Shown: positions 53,941 to 63,043, counted from the first letter of the stretch. The stretch is DNA of 64,000 nt from Humitalea sp038249305 (GCA_038249305.1 JBBRWI010000001.1:1-64000), one strand, 5' to 3'. Made by a program: numbers and translations. The notes: generated from the letters alone by a model not told the origin.

Positions 53941-54695
53941 CCGCGCCGCTGATGCAGTCCTGCGGCCTGTCGCTCGCCTTCGGCCGCATCCGCGCGCTGG
54001 ACGACGTGGATATCGCGATCTGGCCCGGTGAGGTCGTGGCCATCGTCGGCGAAAGCGGCAGTGGCAAATCCACTCTGCTGCGCGTGCTGTCCGGCCAGAT
54101 GGCCCCCGACGCGGGCCAGGTCCGCTACGAGAACCGCGATTGCGCGACGATGACCGAGGCCGAACGCCGCCGCCTGCTGCGCGCCGAATGGGGCTTTGTC
54201 CACCAGAACCCGCGCGATGGGCTGCGCATGGCGGTCTCCGCCGGCGGCAACATCGGCGAGCGTCTGATGGCGCAGGGCTCGCGCCACTATGGCCGCATCC
54301 GCGCCGCCGCGGCGTCCTGGCTGCAAAAGGTCGAGATCGAGGCCGACCGCATCGACGACCTGCCACGCACATTTTCGGGCGGCATGCAGCAGCGGTTGCA
54401 GATCGCCCGCACGCTGGTCACCGAACCGCGGCTGGTGTTCATGGACGAGCCGACCGGGGGGTTGGATGTCTCGGTCCAGGCGCGGCTGCTCGACCTGATC
54501 CGCGCCCTGGTCGCGGAATTGGACCTGGCGGTGCTGATCGTGACCCATGACATCGCCGCCGCCCGGCTGCTGGCCCATCGCATCGTGGTGATGCGGCATG
54601 GCCGCGTGGTCGAACAGGGGCTGACCGACCGCGTGCTGGACGATCCGCAACACCCCTATACGCAGTTGCTCGTGGCCTCGGTGCTGGCGGCATGA
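53937..54695 (+). CDS. phnK: C-P lyase ATP-binding protein PhnK
   Basis: A 252-residue ABC-type ATPase that binds the PhnGHIJ core rather than a membrane permease. Walker A GESGSGKST, signature FSGGMQQRLQIA, Walker B LVFMDEPTGGLDVSVQ and switch His THDIAA are intact. Start GTG 53937 (GTGA overlap with phnJ). It overlaps phnL (ATGA). Confidence 0.92.
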   Translation: MTAPLMQSCGLSLAFGRIRALDDVDIAIWPGEVVAIVGESGSGKSTLLRVLSGQMAPDAGQVRYENRDCATMTEAERRRLLRAEWGFVHQNPRDGLRMAVSAGGNIGERLMAQGSRHYGRIRAAAASWLQKVEIEADRIDDLPRTFSGGMQQRLQIARTLVTEPRLVFMDEPTGGLDVSVQARLLDLIRALVAELDLAVLIVTHDIAAARLLAHRIVVMRHGRVVEQGLTDRVLDDPQHPYTQLLVASVLAA

Positions 54696-55390
54696 GCTGG
54701 GCCTTGCGGGCCGAGAACCTCGGCAAGTCGTTCACGCTGCACCTGCAGGGCGGGCTGCACCTGCCGGTGCTGGCGGATGTGTCGCTGACCGTGGCACCGG
54801 GCGAATGCGTGGCCCTGGCCGGCCCATCGGGGGCGGGCAAGTCCACGCTGATGCGCTGCCTGTATGGCAACTACGGCGCCGAGGTGGGGCGGCTGCTGAT
54901 CCTGCACGACGCCGAGGTGCTGGACCTTGCCACCGCCGATGCGCGGCTGGTGCGGGCGGTGCGGCGCGATACGCTCGGCTACGTCAGCCAGTTCCTGCGC
55001 GTCATCCCGCGCGTGTCGTCGCGCGACGTGGTGGCGCAGCCGCTGATGGAACGCGGCGTCGCGCATGACGTGGCCCTGGCGCGGGCCGATGCGCTGCTGA
55101 CCCGGCTGAACCTGCCACGCGCGCTGCACGCGCTGCCGCCCGCGACGTTTTCCGGCGGCGAACAGCAGCGGGTCAATCTGGCGCGCGGCTTCGCCCCGGG
55201 CTATCCGGTACTTCTGCTGGACGAACCCACTGCCAGCCTGGATGCCATGAACCGCGAGGTCGTGATCGACCTGATCGCCGAGGCCAAGGCCGCCGGCACC
55301 GCCATCATCGGCATCTTCCACGACACCGAAGTGCGCGACCGCGTGGCCGACCGGCTCTTTGCCGTGGCACCCATACCCGAGGCAGCATGA
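54692..55390 (+). CDS. phnL: C-P lyase ATP-binding protein PhnL
   Basis: A 232-residue ABC-type ATPase of the phosphonate pathway, needed for full activity of the core complex. Walker A GPSGAGKST, FSGGEQQRVNLARG, Walker B VLLLDEPTASLD and FHDTEVR are visible. It overlaps phnK upstream and phnM downstream (ATGA each). It is distinct from the transport ATPase PhnC, which is not found in this window. Confidence 0.93.
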   Translation: MSWALRAENLGKSFTLHLQGGLHLPVLADVSLTVAPGECVALAGPSGAGKSTLMRCLYGNYGAEVGRLLILHDAEVLDLATADARLVRAVRRDTLGYVSQFLRVIPRVSSRDVVAQPLMERGVAHDVALARADALLTRLNLPRALHALPPATFSGGEQQRVNLARGFAPGYPVLLLDEPTASLDAMNREVVIDLIAEAKAAGTAIIGIFHDTEVRDRVADRLFAVAPIPEAA

Positions 55391-56520
55391 ACCACGAAAC
55401 CGTTCTGACCGATGCCCTCCTGGTCCTGCCGGGGGAGGTGATCCAGGGGACGATTGTCCTGCGTGACTGGATGATCGTTGATATCCAGCCCGGCACCAGC
55501 GCGCTCGCCTCGGCCGAGCGGCTGGGTGGCGACCACCTCATTCCCGGCATCGTCGATGTCCATACCGACAATCTGGAACGCCAGGTGCAGCCGCGCGCCG
55601 GGGCGCGCTGGCCGTCGCGCAGCGCCTTCCTGGCGCATGACGCGCAGACCGCAGCCGCCGGTGTCACCACGGTGCTGGATGCGCTGTGCCTCGGCGACCT
55701 CGGGTTCGACACCGAACGCATCCAGACCTTTCGCGACGGGGTCGCGGACCTGGACGCGCTGGCGCCGACGGGGGCGCTGAAATCGGACCACTTTCTGCAC
55801 CTGCGCTGCGAACTGCCCGCGCCCGACATGCCGGCGCTGTTCGAATCCGTCGCCGACCATCCGGCGATCCGCATGGTCAGCCTGATGGATCATTCGCCTG
55901 GGGTCGGGCAGTACCTCGACCTTGCGCGCTATCGCGCGATGCGCGCCCGCAGCGGCATGGATGCGGCGCAGATCGAGGCGCGGATCGTCTTCCTGCTCGA
56001 CCAGCGCGCCCGTGTCGCCGACCCCAACCGCGCCTTCCTGCTGGCGCTGATGGACGGCCGCGGCATTCCGATCGCAAGCCATGACGACTGGTCCGCGACC
56101 GAGGTCGCGCGCAACGTCCGCGACGGCATCACCATCAGCGAATTCCCGGTCAACATGGAAGCCGCCCGGATGGCGCGCGACCTGGGGCAGGAGATCATCG
56201 CCGGCGCCCCCAACATCGTCCGCGGCGGCAGCCATTCGGGCAATGTCGCGGTCGCGGCGCTGATCCACGAGGGCCTGGTGGATGCGCTGGCCAGCGACTA
56301 CGTGCCGCCGGCGATGCTCGATTCCGCCTGGCTGGCAGCGGCCACCATCGGCCTGCCGGCGGCGGTCGCGATGATCACCGACCGGCCGGCGCAGATGCTG
56401 CACATGGCCGATCGCGGGCGCCTGGCACCTGGCCTGCGGGCGGATCTGGTGCAGGTCGCGCAGGTGCTCGGCCATGCCGTGGTGCGGCGGGTGTTCCGCA
56501 CGGGATTGCGCGTCGCGTGA
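55387..56520 (+). CDS. phnM: Alpha-D-ribose 1-methylphosphonate 5-triphosphate diphosphatase PhnM
   Basis: A 377-residue amidohydrolase-superfamily enzyme that removes pyrophosphate before the C-P lyase step. Metal-ligand segments: IPGIVDVHTDNLERQ, MDHSPGVGQ, ASHDDWSATE, GAPNIVRGGSHSGN and ASDYVPPAM. Closest to characterised PhnM of the two copies in the window. The stop overlaps a GTG start of the DUF1045 gene. Confidence 0.93.
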   Translation: MNHETVLTDALLVLPGEVIQGTIVLRDWMIVDIQPGTSALASAERLGGDHLIPGIVDVHTDNLERQVQPRAGARWPSRSAFLAHDAQTAAAGVTTVLDALCLGDLGFDTERIQTFRDGVADLDALAPTGALKSDHFLHLRCELPAPDMPALFESVADHPAIRMVSLMDHSPGVGQYLDLARYRAMRARSGMDAAQIEARIVFLLDQRARVADPNRAFLLALMDGRGIPIASHDDWSATEVARNVRDGITISEFPVNMEAARMARDLGQEIIAGAPNIVRGGSHSGNVAVAALIHEGLVDALASDYVPPAMLDSAWLAAATIGLPAAVAMITDRPAQMLHMADRGRLAPGLRADLVQVAQVLGHAVVRRVFRTGLRVA

Positions 56521-57191
56521 CGATGCGTGCCGCGCTGTATTGGGCGCCCGAGATCGACGACCCGCTGCATGCCGCCGGCAGCGCCTGGCTCGGCCGCGAT
56601 GCGGAAACCGCGGCGATGCTGCCGCAGCCGCATGTGGCGGATATCGCCGCCCTGACCGCCGACCCGCGCGGCTACGGGCTGCATGCGACGCTGAAGCCGC
56701 CGTTCCGGTTGCGCGGGGACTACCACGCGCTGCGCGCGGTCGTGGAAGCCTTTGCCGCGACGCAGCCGCCCTTCGACCTGCCGCCGCTGGCGGTCGAGGA
56801 TCTGGACGGCTTCCTGGCCTTGCGCGAACAGGCCCCCTGCCCGGCCCTGCACGCGCTGGCCGATGCCGCCGTCACCGCACTCGACCCCCAGCGCGCCGCG
56901 ACCACGCCCGAGGAGTATGCCCGCCGCCGCCCCGAACGCCTGAGCCCGCGCCAGCGCGAAATGCTCGACACCTGGGGCTACCCTTATGTTTTCGCGGAAT
57001 GGCAGTTCCACGTCACACTGACGCGGCGCTTGTCGGCGGCCGAATTGGCAGTGGTCCGCCCGGCCGCGGAAACCTTCGTCGGCCCCGCCGCAGCACGGCC
57101 GCGCCGGGTCGCCGCTGTCTGCCTTTTCGTCCAGGCCGGACCGGGTGCGCCCTTCCTGATCGCCGAACGGTTGGCGCTGGCAGGCTGCTGA
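56517..57191 (+). CDS. DUF1045 phosphonate-associated protein
   Basis: A 224-residue protein of the DUF1045 family, often found at the end of phn operons. It has the H-x-T-type 2H-phosphoesterase look in HATLKPPFRL (about residues 58-67), and a second HVTLTRRL (about 163-170), suggesting hydrolysis of a cyclic phosphate such as the ribose cyclic phosphate made by PhnJ. Start GTG 56517 overlapping phnM or ATG 56523. Cytosolic. Role inferred from domain and neighbours. Confidence 0.85.
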   Translation: MTMRAALYWAPEIDDPLHAAGSAWLGRDAETAAMLPQPHVADIAALTADPRGYGLHATLKPPFRLRGDYHALRAVVEAFAATQPPFDLPPLAVEDLDGFLALREQAPCPALHALADAAVTALDPQRAATTPEEYARRRPERLSPRQREMLDTWGYPYVFAEWQFHVTLTRRLSAAELAVVRPAAETFVGPAAARPRRVAAVCLFVQAGPGAPFLIAERLALAGC

Positions 57192-57221
57192 GAACCGGGG
57201 GTTTGCGCCGTGGAGAGGCGT

Positions 57222-57409
57222 GGCCCCCTCCACACCTCCCCCACCAGGGGCCGCCGCCCCTGGACCGGTATAATGTTGGTAAAATAAAGGGAGGGGCATG
57301 AAGTACCCTGGATCAAAGAAACACCCGTGACGCCCCTCCCTTTATTTTACGAACTATCGTGGGATCCAAGGGGCCACTGCCCCTTGGTGGGGAGAGTTTG
57401 AGTGGGGCC
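57222..57409. repeat. Composite palindromic element (MITE/REP-like)
   Basis: Outer arms (57222-57264 and 57365-57409) are imperfect inverted repeats, each containing its own hairpin (CCAGGGGC...GCCCCTGG; CCAAGGGG...CCCCTTGG). Inside lies a perfect 19-bp inverted repeat, 57279-57297 and 57332-57350, starting GTAAAATAAAGGG. The innermost loop is a 10-codon ORF. Confidence 0.85.
57298..57330 (+). CDS. 10-codon ORF inside the hairpin loop
   Basis: ATG AAG TAC ... CCG TGA encodes MKYPGSKKHP. It is preceded directly by AAAGGGAGGGGC, a very strong ribosome-binding site that is also the left stem arm, so translation would depend on the stem being open. It may be a leader-like control ORF, part of a mobile element, or chance. 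Confidence 0.3.
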   Translation: MKYPGSKKHP

Positions 57410-57449
57410 AGTCCCCTCTCAAGGCGCCACCCGGCTTTTCAGCCGCCGG

Positions 57450-57965
57450 CTAAGCCGTCAGCGCCGCGACCAGGCGCACGCCGCCTTCGGCCGGGGTGGC
57501 GTCGTTGACGATCTCGATCACCGTCAGGCCGGGCGGCAGCGCCGCCACGCGCGCCAGGCGCTGCGCGACATCCGCCGGATCTTCCCGCCCACGCGCGGCC
57601 AGGCGCGCGGCGCGCAGCGCGTCCGGCAGGGTGATGTTGACCACGCGCAGCGGGAAGCGCGCGGCGGCCTCGGCCAGCACCCCGCGCGACAGGTTGGCGA
57701 CGACACGCCGCTCGCCCAGGGCGGCCGCGCCATCGGCTTCGGTGATGCCATAGTGCAACCCATGCGCCGACCAGGACAGGGCAAAGGTGCTGCGCGCGAA
57801 GGCGGCCTCGGTCACCGGTTCATGCACCTCGCCGCCCGCTTCGGCCGGCCGGGTGATGACGCGGCGCGCCCAGAGGAACCGCGCGTCGTCGCGCAAGGCC
57901 GCCTGGGCTGCCTCCAGCAGCGTGTCCTTGCCGACGCCCGAGGCACCCACCACCGCAATCAACAT
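57450..57965 (-). CDS. phnN: Ribose 1,5-bisphosphate phosphokinase PhnN
   Basis: A 171-residue guanylate-kinase-like enzyme converting ribose 1,5-bisphosphate to phosphoribosyl pyrophosphate, the exit of the C-P lyase pathway. P-loop GASGVGKDT (about residues 8-16). RRVITRPAEAGGEVHEPV and FALSWSAHGLHYGI follow the family. Start ATG 57965. It is convergent with the phn operon and separated from it by the palindromic element, so it is not co-transcribed. Confidence 0.9.
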   Translation of the reverse strand: MLIAVVGASGVGKDTLLEAAQAALRDDARFLWARRVITRPAEAGGEVHEPVTEAAFARSTFALSWSAHGLHYGITEADGAAALGERRVVANLSRGVLAEAAARFPLRVVNITLPDALRAARLAARGREDPADVAQRLARVAALPPGLTVIEIVNDATPAEGGVRLVAALTA

Positions 57966-58045
57966 GGGCACCCCCCCCCGCTTGACGCGACGTCCGCGCC
58001 GCGTGCTTTTTGCAGCGTCCCGCCACGAAAGACGACCCCCCCGAA

Positions 58046-59827
58046 ATGTTCCTGACCCGCCCCGAAATCGCCGGCACCTTCGGTGTCGCCGCATCGACCC
58101 ACTGGATTGCGACGGCGGTCGCCATGGCAGTGCTGGAACGTGGCGGCAATGCCGCCGATGCCGCGGTCGCCGCCGGCTTCGTGTTGCAGGTGGTGGAGCC
58201 GCATCTGAACGGGCCGGGCGGCGATTGCCCGATCATCGTGCATGACGCCAAGGCCGGCACGCAATCGGTGATCTGCGGCCAGGGCGTCGCCCCCGCCGGG
58301 CTGTCGGTCGCGCATGTAAAGGGCCATCTCGGCCTCGACCTGGTGCCGGGCACCGGGCTGCTGCCGGCGATGGTGCCGGGCAATTTCGATGCCTTCGCCA
58401 CCCTGCTGCGCGACCATGGCACGATGCGACTGCCCGACCTGCTGGCCTATGCCATCGGCTATGCCCGGAACGGCGCCCATATGGTGCCGCGCGTGGTCGC
58501 GACGCTGGAGACCGTGCGCCCGCTGTTCGAGGCCGAGTGGCCGACCTCCGCGGCGCTGTGGCTGCGCGACGGCGGGCCGCGGCCGGGCGGGCTCTGGGCC
58601 AATCCGACGCTGGCCGCGACCTGGACGCGGCTGCTGGCCGAAGCCGTTCGCGCCGATCGCGTCGAGGAAATCGAGGCGGCCCGCAACGTCTGGTACAAGG
58701 GCTTCGTCGCCGAGGCGATCGGGCGCTTCTGCGCGGCGACCGAGGCGCTCGATGCCTCCGGCCGCCGGCATCGCGGCGTGCTGACCGCCGATGACATGGC
58801 CACCTGGCGCGCGCCGGTCGAGGCGCCGGTCGCCTATACCTATCGCGGCCATACCGTGCTCAAGGCCGGGGTCTGGAGCCAGGGGCCGGCGCATCTGCAA
58901 ACCCTGGCGCTGCTGCAGGGATTCGATCTCGCGGCCATGGACCCGTTGGGTGAGCCCTACATCCACACCATCGTCGAATGCATGAAACTCGCTTTTGCTG
59001 ACCGTGAGGCCTTCTACGGCGATCCGGATTTCGCAGACGTGCCGATCGGGCAGTTGCTGTCCGAGGAATACAACATCGCCCGCCGCGCGATGGTGACCGA
59101 GGAGGCCTCCCTCACGCTGCGCCCCGGGCGCCTGGCCGATCGCGATACGCCTTGGGTCGATCACGGCGCCGAAGCCCGCGCCGCCATCCTGACCGCGGCC
59201 CCCGGCGCGGGGGAGCCCACGGTCGCGCGGCTCGGTGCTTCGGGCGGCGATACCTGCCACATCGATGTGATCGACCGGTGGGGCAACATGGTCAGCGCCA
59301 CGCCATCCGGCGGCTGGCTGCAATCCTCGCCGGCGATCCCCGAACTGGGGTTCTGCCTCGGCACGCGCGGGCAGATGTTCTGGCTGGACGAGACGCTGCC
59401 GAACGGCCTCATGCCCGGCAAGCGGCCGCGCACGACGCTGTCGCCGGGGATGGTGCTGCGCGACGGCCGCGCCTGGATGAGTTTCGGCACCCCGGGCGGC
59501 GAACAGCAGGACCAGTGGCAGACCATCATGCTGACCCGCATGGTGGACCACGCGATGGGTATCCAGGAGGCAATCGACGCGCCGGCCTTCCACAGCGAAC
59601 ACTGGCCGTCGTCCTTCTGGCCGCGCGTGGCGCGCCCGGGAAAGGTTGTGATCGAGGGCCGCTACGCCCCCGGCATCGCCCCCGCGCTCGAAGCCCGCGG
59701 CCACCGCACCACGATCGGCGGCGACTGGAGCGAAGGCCGCCTGACCGGCGCGCGGCTGGAACCCGACGGTCAGATGTTCGCCGGCGCCAATCCGCGCGGC
59801 ATGCAGGGCTATGCCGCGGGGCGCTGA
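58046..59827 (+). CDS. Gamma-glutamyltransferase-family hydrolase
   Basis: A 593-residue Ntn-type hydrolase/transferase of the GGT group. N-terminal THWIATAVAMAVLERGGNAADAAVAAGFVL is followed by a likely self-cleavage/nucleophile Thr403 in GGDTCHIDVIDRWGNMVS (usual text DTTH). The SFGTPGGEQQDQ segment near 59490 fits the glycine-rich part. No signal peptide is apparent, which differs from the periplasmic GGTs. ATG 58046. By family it cleaves gamma-glutamyl compounds or cephalosporin-like amides; the substrate is unknown. Confidence 0.85.
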   Translation: MFLTRPEIAGTFGVAASTHWIATAVAMAVLERGGNAADAAVAAGFVLQVVEPHLNGPGGDCPIIVHDAKAGTQSVICGQGVAPAGLSVAHVKGHLGLDLVPGTGLLPAMVPGNFDAFATLLRDHGTMRLPDLLAYAIGYARNGAHMVPRVVATLETVRPLFEAEWPTSAALWLRDGGPRPGGLWANPTLAATWTRLLAEAVRADRVEEIEAARNVWYKGFVAEAIGRFCAATEALDASGRRHRGVLTADDMATWRAPVEAPVAYTYRGHTVLKAGVWSQGPAHLQTLALLQGFDLAAMDPLGEPYIHTIVECMKLAFADREAFYGDPDFADVPIGQLLSEEYNIARRAMVTEEASLTLRPGRLADRDTPWVDHGAEARAAILTAAPGAGEPTVARLGASGGDTCHIDVIDRWGNMVSATPSGGWLQSSPAIPELGFCLGTRGQMFWLDETLPNGLMPGKRPRTTLSPGMVLRDGRAWMSFGTPGGEQQDQWQTIMLTRMVDHAMGIQEAIDAPAFHSEHWPSSFWPRVARPGKVVIEGRYAPGIAPALEARGHRTTIGGDWSEGRLTGARLEPDGQMFAGANPRGMQGYAAGR

Positions 59828-59904
59828 CCTGGGGCATCATCCGTGCAAACGCGGATCGATTGAGCGGATAAAGATGCTCCCAAAACACAAGGCCGGAGCC
59901 TGCT

Positions 59905-60624
59905 CTACGCCACCGCTTCCAGCCCCGCCGAGACGAAGCGGGCCTGGCCCGCGGCCGCGCGCAGCATCGCGAGCAGGGCCGCGGCGCCGGCCCGATCGGC
60001 CGCCCCGGCCGCTATGGCGCCGACATAGGTGGTGACCAGCCCCACCGCGTCGGGCAGGGGTGCGACCAGCGTCACGCCCGGCACCGCCTTGATTTCCGAC
60101 GCCTGGGTCAGGGCCATGTCGGCGATGCCGTCGCGCACGGCCTCCACCGCCATGATCCCGCGCGGATAGACCAGGATGCGGCCGGCCATCGCCTCGGCCA
60201 GGCCCAGGTCCCGCAGCACTGCCGCCATGTGCAGCCCGGTCGTCGCCCCGGCCGCGGGGTCGGAATGACTGACCGCGCGGCACGCCAGGATCGCCGCGCG
60301 CAGCGCCGCGGGCGTGGACAGGTCCGGCACCGCTTCGCCATCGCGCAGCCCGATGCCGATGCGGACGCGGGCGACCTCGGCCCGGGTCGCGGCGTCCAGC
60401 AGCCCGTCGGCGATCAGCCCGTCCAGCGTGGCCATGGCATTGACCACCAGATCGACCGGCGCGCCGCCGCGCACCTCGGCGGCGGCCCGGCCGCCGTTCA
60501 GGATGGTGACCTCGGTGTCGCGGTCGTTCTGATCGGCCCAGACGGCAGCGGTCCGCAGCAGCGGCGTTTCGACCGCGCCGGTGCCGATGATGCGCAAGGG
60601 GCCCGAATGGGAAGGCAAGCTCAT
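59905..60624 (-). CDS. Periplasmic-binding-fold protein without signal peptide
   Basis: A 239-residue protein resembling molybdate/sulfate-type substrate-binding proteins: LRIIGTGAVETPLLRTAAVW, VVNAMATLDGLIADGLL, HSDPAAGATTGLHMAAVLRDLG and ADMALTQASEIKAVPGV. A signal peptide is absent, and an in-frame TGA lies eight codons upstream of ATG 60624, so no longer form exists. No ABC permease or ATPase is adjacent. It is probably a cytosolic sensor or binding protein; the ligand is unknown. Confidence 0.72.
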   Translation of the reverse strand: MSLPSHSGPLRIIGTGAVETPLLRTAAVWADQNDRDTEVTILNGGRAAAEVRGGAPVDLVVNAMATLDGLIADGLLDAATRAEVARVRIGIGLRDGEAVPDLSTPAALRAAILACRAVSHSDPAAGATTGLHMAAVLRDLGLAEAMAGRILVYPRGIMAVEAVRDGIADMALTQASEIKAVPGVTLVAPLPDAVGLVTTYVGAIAAGAADRAGAAALLAMLRAAAGQARFVSAGLEAVA

Positions 60625-60743
60625 GCTGGTTCCGCCGCTGATGTGTCAGGCCCCGCTTTTGGGCAGGCTCGCGCCGCGCGCAAGCCCTTGCCCGCAACCA
60701 CCGCGGCTGCTTTGGTCGTGGCATCACAGGTCGGACCCGCGCC

Positions 60744-61499
60744 ATGGACCATAATCTGTCGAGCCTCGACACCCCCGCGATCCGCGCCGCGCGCATCGAC
60801 CTTGCGGCCTGTTTCCGCATGGCGCACCGGCTTGGGTTGCACGAGGGTATCTGCAACCATTTCTCGGCCGTGGTGCCGGGGCGGGACGACCTTTTCCTGG
60901 TCAACCCCTATGGCTGGTCCTTCGCCGAGATCACCGCCTCCCGCCTGATCATCTGCGACTACGCGGGCCACGTCGTGGCCGGCGACGGCGTGCCGGAGGC
61001 CACGGCCTTCTTCATCCATGCGCGGCTGCACCTGAAGGTGCCGCGCGCAAAGGTCGCGCTGCATACGCACATGCCCTACGCGACGGCGCTCGCCATGCTG
61101 GAAGGCCCACCGCTCGTCTGGGCCGGGCAGAGCGCGCTGAAGTTCTGGGGCCGGACGCTGGTGGACGAAGACTACAACGGCCTCGCGCTGGATGAGGCCG
61201 AGGGCGACCGGATCGCCGCCAGCCTCGGCGATGCCGATGTGGTGTTCCTGAAGAACCATGGCGTGATGGTGGTGGGGGCGACCATCGCCGATGCCTTCGA
61301 CGATCTCTACTACCTCGAACGCGCGGCCGAGGCGCAGGTGCTGGCGCTGTCCACCGGCCGCACCTTGAAGCCGGTGCCGGAGGCCCTGGCGCGCAAGACC
61401 TACGACCAGATGCGGGCGGACAGCGGCGAAAGCGCCCGGCTGCACCTGGCCAGCATCAAGCGTATCCTGGCGGCGGAAAGCCCGGATTATGCGGATTAG
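60744..61499 (+). CDS. Class II aldolase/adducin-family protein
   Basis: A 251-residue zinc aldolase-like protein. The metal His contexts are LHTHMPYATAL (about residues 109-119), KNHGVMVVG (about 168-176), and a further acidic/His region. GLHEGICNHFSAVVPGRD and FLVNPYGWSFAEITAS are typical of the soluble bacterial members that split or epimerise sugar phosphates or act on hydroxy-ketoacids. Start ATG 60744. It converges with the flavoprotein gene, and the two stops overlap by 3 bases. The substrate is unknown. Confidence 0.85.
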   Translation: MDHNLSSLDTPAIRAARIDLAACFRMAHRLGLHEGICNHFSAVVPGRDDLFLVNPYGWSFAEITASRLIICDYAGHVVAGDGVPEATAFFIHARLHLKVPRAKVALHTHMPYATALAMLEGPPLVWAGQSALKFWGRTLVDEDYNGLALDEAEGDRIAASLGDADVVFLKNHGVMVVGATIADAFDDLYYLERAAEAQVLALSTGRTLKPVPEALARKTYDQMRADSGESARLHLASIKRILAAESPDYAD

Positions 61500-62923
61500 G
61501 GCAACCGCATCAGCCACCCCACCACCCGCTTCACCACCGGCTTGAGCAACCGCGGCGCATAATACTGTCCCGCCGCGCGCTTGGCTGCCTCCGGCAGGGT
61601 CGGATACGGCAGCACCAGCCCGGCCAGCGCCGACAGCGGCACCCGGCGCGCGATCATCAACCCAAAGATCCCGGCCCAGTCCCCGGCGCCCGGCGCCAGC
61701 ACCGTCGCACCCACCAGCCGCGCGCGGCGGTCCAGCACCAGTTTCACGATCCCCGCCTCGATCCCTTCGGCGACCGCGCGGTCGTTCTCGGCCAGCGGCC
61801 AGCGGACCACCTCGGCACAGGTGCCGGCGGCCCGGGCCTCGGCCTCGGTCAGCCCGACCTGGGCCAGTTCCGGGTCGCAGTAGGTGACCCGCGGCAGGGC
61901 GGCGTAGGACAGCCGGGTCGGCAGGCGGAACAGCATCGACCGCACGATCAGGCCGGCGTGCTGGCTCGCGACATGGGTGAAGGCGCGCGGGCCGATGCCC
62001 GCGGGGTCGGCGATGTCGCCCGTAGCCCAGACGCGTCGGTTGCTGCGGCTGCGCAGGTCGGGGCCGACGGCGATGCCCTGCCGGGTCGCCTCGATCCCGG
62101 CCGTGGCCAGGTCGAGTGCCGCCAGCCGCGGCGCCCGGCCCAGCGCCAGCAGCAGATGGCTGCCAGCGACGCGGGTGCCATCGGCCAGCAGCAGCGCGAT
62201 GCCTTCCGCGTCGGCTTCGGCGGCGATGGCAGCAGCACCCTCGATGATCGTGACACCATCGCGGCGCAGCGCGCGGCGCAGGGCATCCACCGCTTCCGGG
62301 TCCTCGCGCGCGGCGATGCTGGGGGCGGCTTCGACCAGAGTGACGGCGCAGCCCAGGCGGGCATGCGCCTGGGCCATCTCGATCCCGATCGGCCCGCCGC
62401 CCAGGATCAGCAGGTGGGCGGGGGCCTCGGCCAGGTCGAACAGCGTCTCGTTGGTCAGGTACGGCAGGCCGGACAGGCCGGGCAGGTCCGGCACGATGGC
62501 GGCCGACCCGGCGGCGATGACGCAACGGCGAAAGCGGATACGCCGGGTGCCGGCCTCGATTTCGTCCGGCGCCGTGAAATGCGCCGCGGCGCGGATGACA
62601 TCCACCCCCATGCCCCGGAAGCGTTCGGCCGAATCATTCGGCGCGATCGCTGCGATGGCGCCCTGGACATGCGCCTGGACGGCCGGCCAATCCACCGTAA
62701 CCTCGCCGGTGCGGACACCGAAGCGCCCGGCCTCCCGCGCGGCCTGCGCCGCATGGGCCGCGGCCAGCAATGCCTTGGACGGCACGCAGCCAAAATTCAG
62801 GCAGTCGCCGCCCATCGCCCCGCGTTCGACCAGCACGACTCGCAGGCCGAGCGCGGCCGAGATCGTCGCGACGGAAAGCCCCGCGGCGCCGGCGCCGATG
62901 ATCGCGATATCCGTGCTATCCAT
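61496..62923 (-). CDS. FAD-dependent disulfide oxidoreductase, mercuric reductase-like
   Basis: A 475-residue class I pyridine-nucleotide disulfide oxidoreductase. The FAD motif AIIGAGAAGLSVATISA is at the N-terminus, the redox pair GGDCLNFGCVPSK at about residues 37-49, and NAD-binding LLILGGGPIGIEMAQA at about 174-189. The C-terminal dimer domain reads LPYPTLPEAAKRAA where lipoamide dehydrogenases have HxHPTxxE, so the catalytic His-Glu pair is missing, and it groups with MerA-like proteins. No Hg-binding cysteines are seen at the C-terminus. ATG 62923 with GGAG upstream. Substrate unknown. Confidence 0.86.
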   Translation of the reverse strand: MDSTDIAIIGAGAAGLSVATISAALGLRVVLVERGAMGGDCLNFGCVPSKALLAAAHAAQAAREAGRFGVRTGEVTVDWPAVQAHVQGAIAAIAPNDSAERFRGMGVDVIRAAAHFTAPDEIEAGTRRIRFRRCVIAAGSAAIVPDLPGLSGLPYLTNETLFDLAEAPAHLLILGGGPIGIEMAQAHARLGCAVTLVEAAPSIAAREDPEAVDALRRALRRDGVTIIEGAAAIAAEADAEGIALLLADGTRVAGSHLLLALGRAPRLAALDLATAGIEATRQGIAVGPDLRSRSNRRVWATGDIADPAGIGPRAFTHVASQHAGLIVRSMLFRLPTRLSYAALPRVTYCDPELAQVGLTEAEARAAGTCAEVVRWPLAENDRAVAEGIEAGIVKLVLDRRARLVGATVLAPGAGDWAGIFGLMIARRVPLSALAGLVLPYPTLPEAAKRAAGQYYAPRLLKPVVKRVVGWLMRLP

Positions 62924-63013
62924 GGCGTCGCCGCTCCGAAGGTTTTTGGGCGGTCGGACCCTAGGCCACGGCGCCTGTCGCGGAAACCACCAGCCCGCCC
63001 CGCACCGGCGCGG

Positions 63014-63043
63014 TTGACGCGACCGGCCCCGGCTACCTATACA
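63014..63043 (+). promoter_or_regulatory. Promoter of rpmH-rnpA-yidD
   Basis: -35 TTGACG (63014-63019), 18-nt spacer, -10 TATACA (63038-63043), about 84 nt before rpmH. A ribosome-binding AGGAG follows at about 63114. Confidence 0.6.

Noticed and set aside
57960..58045. TTGACG at 57982 as a promoter of the gamma-glutamyltransferase-like gene
   Set aside because: No acceptable -10 box at 16-18 nt spacing.
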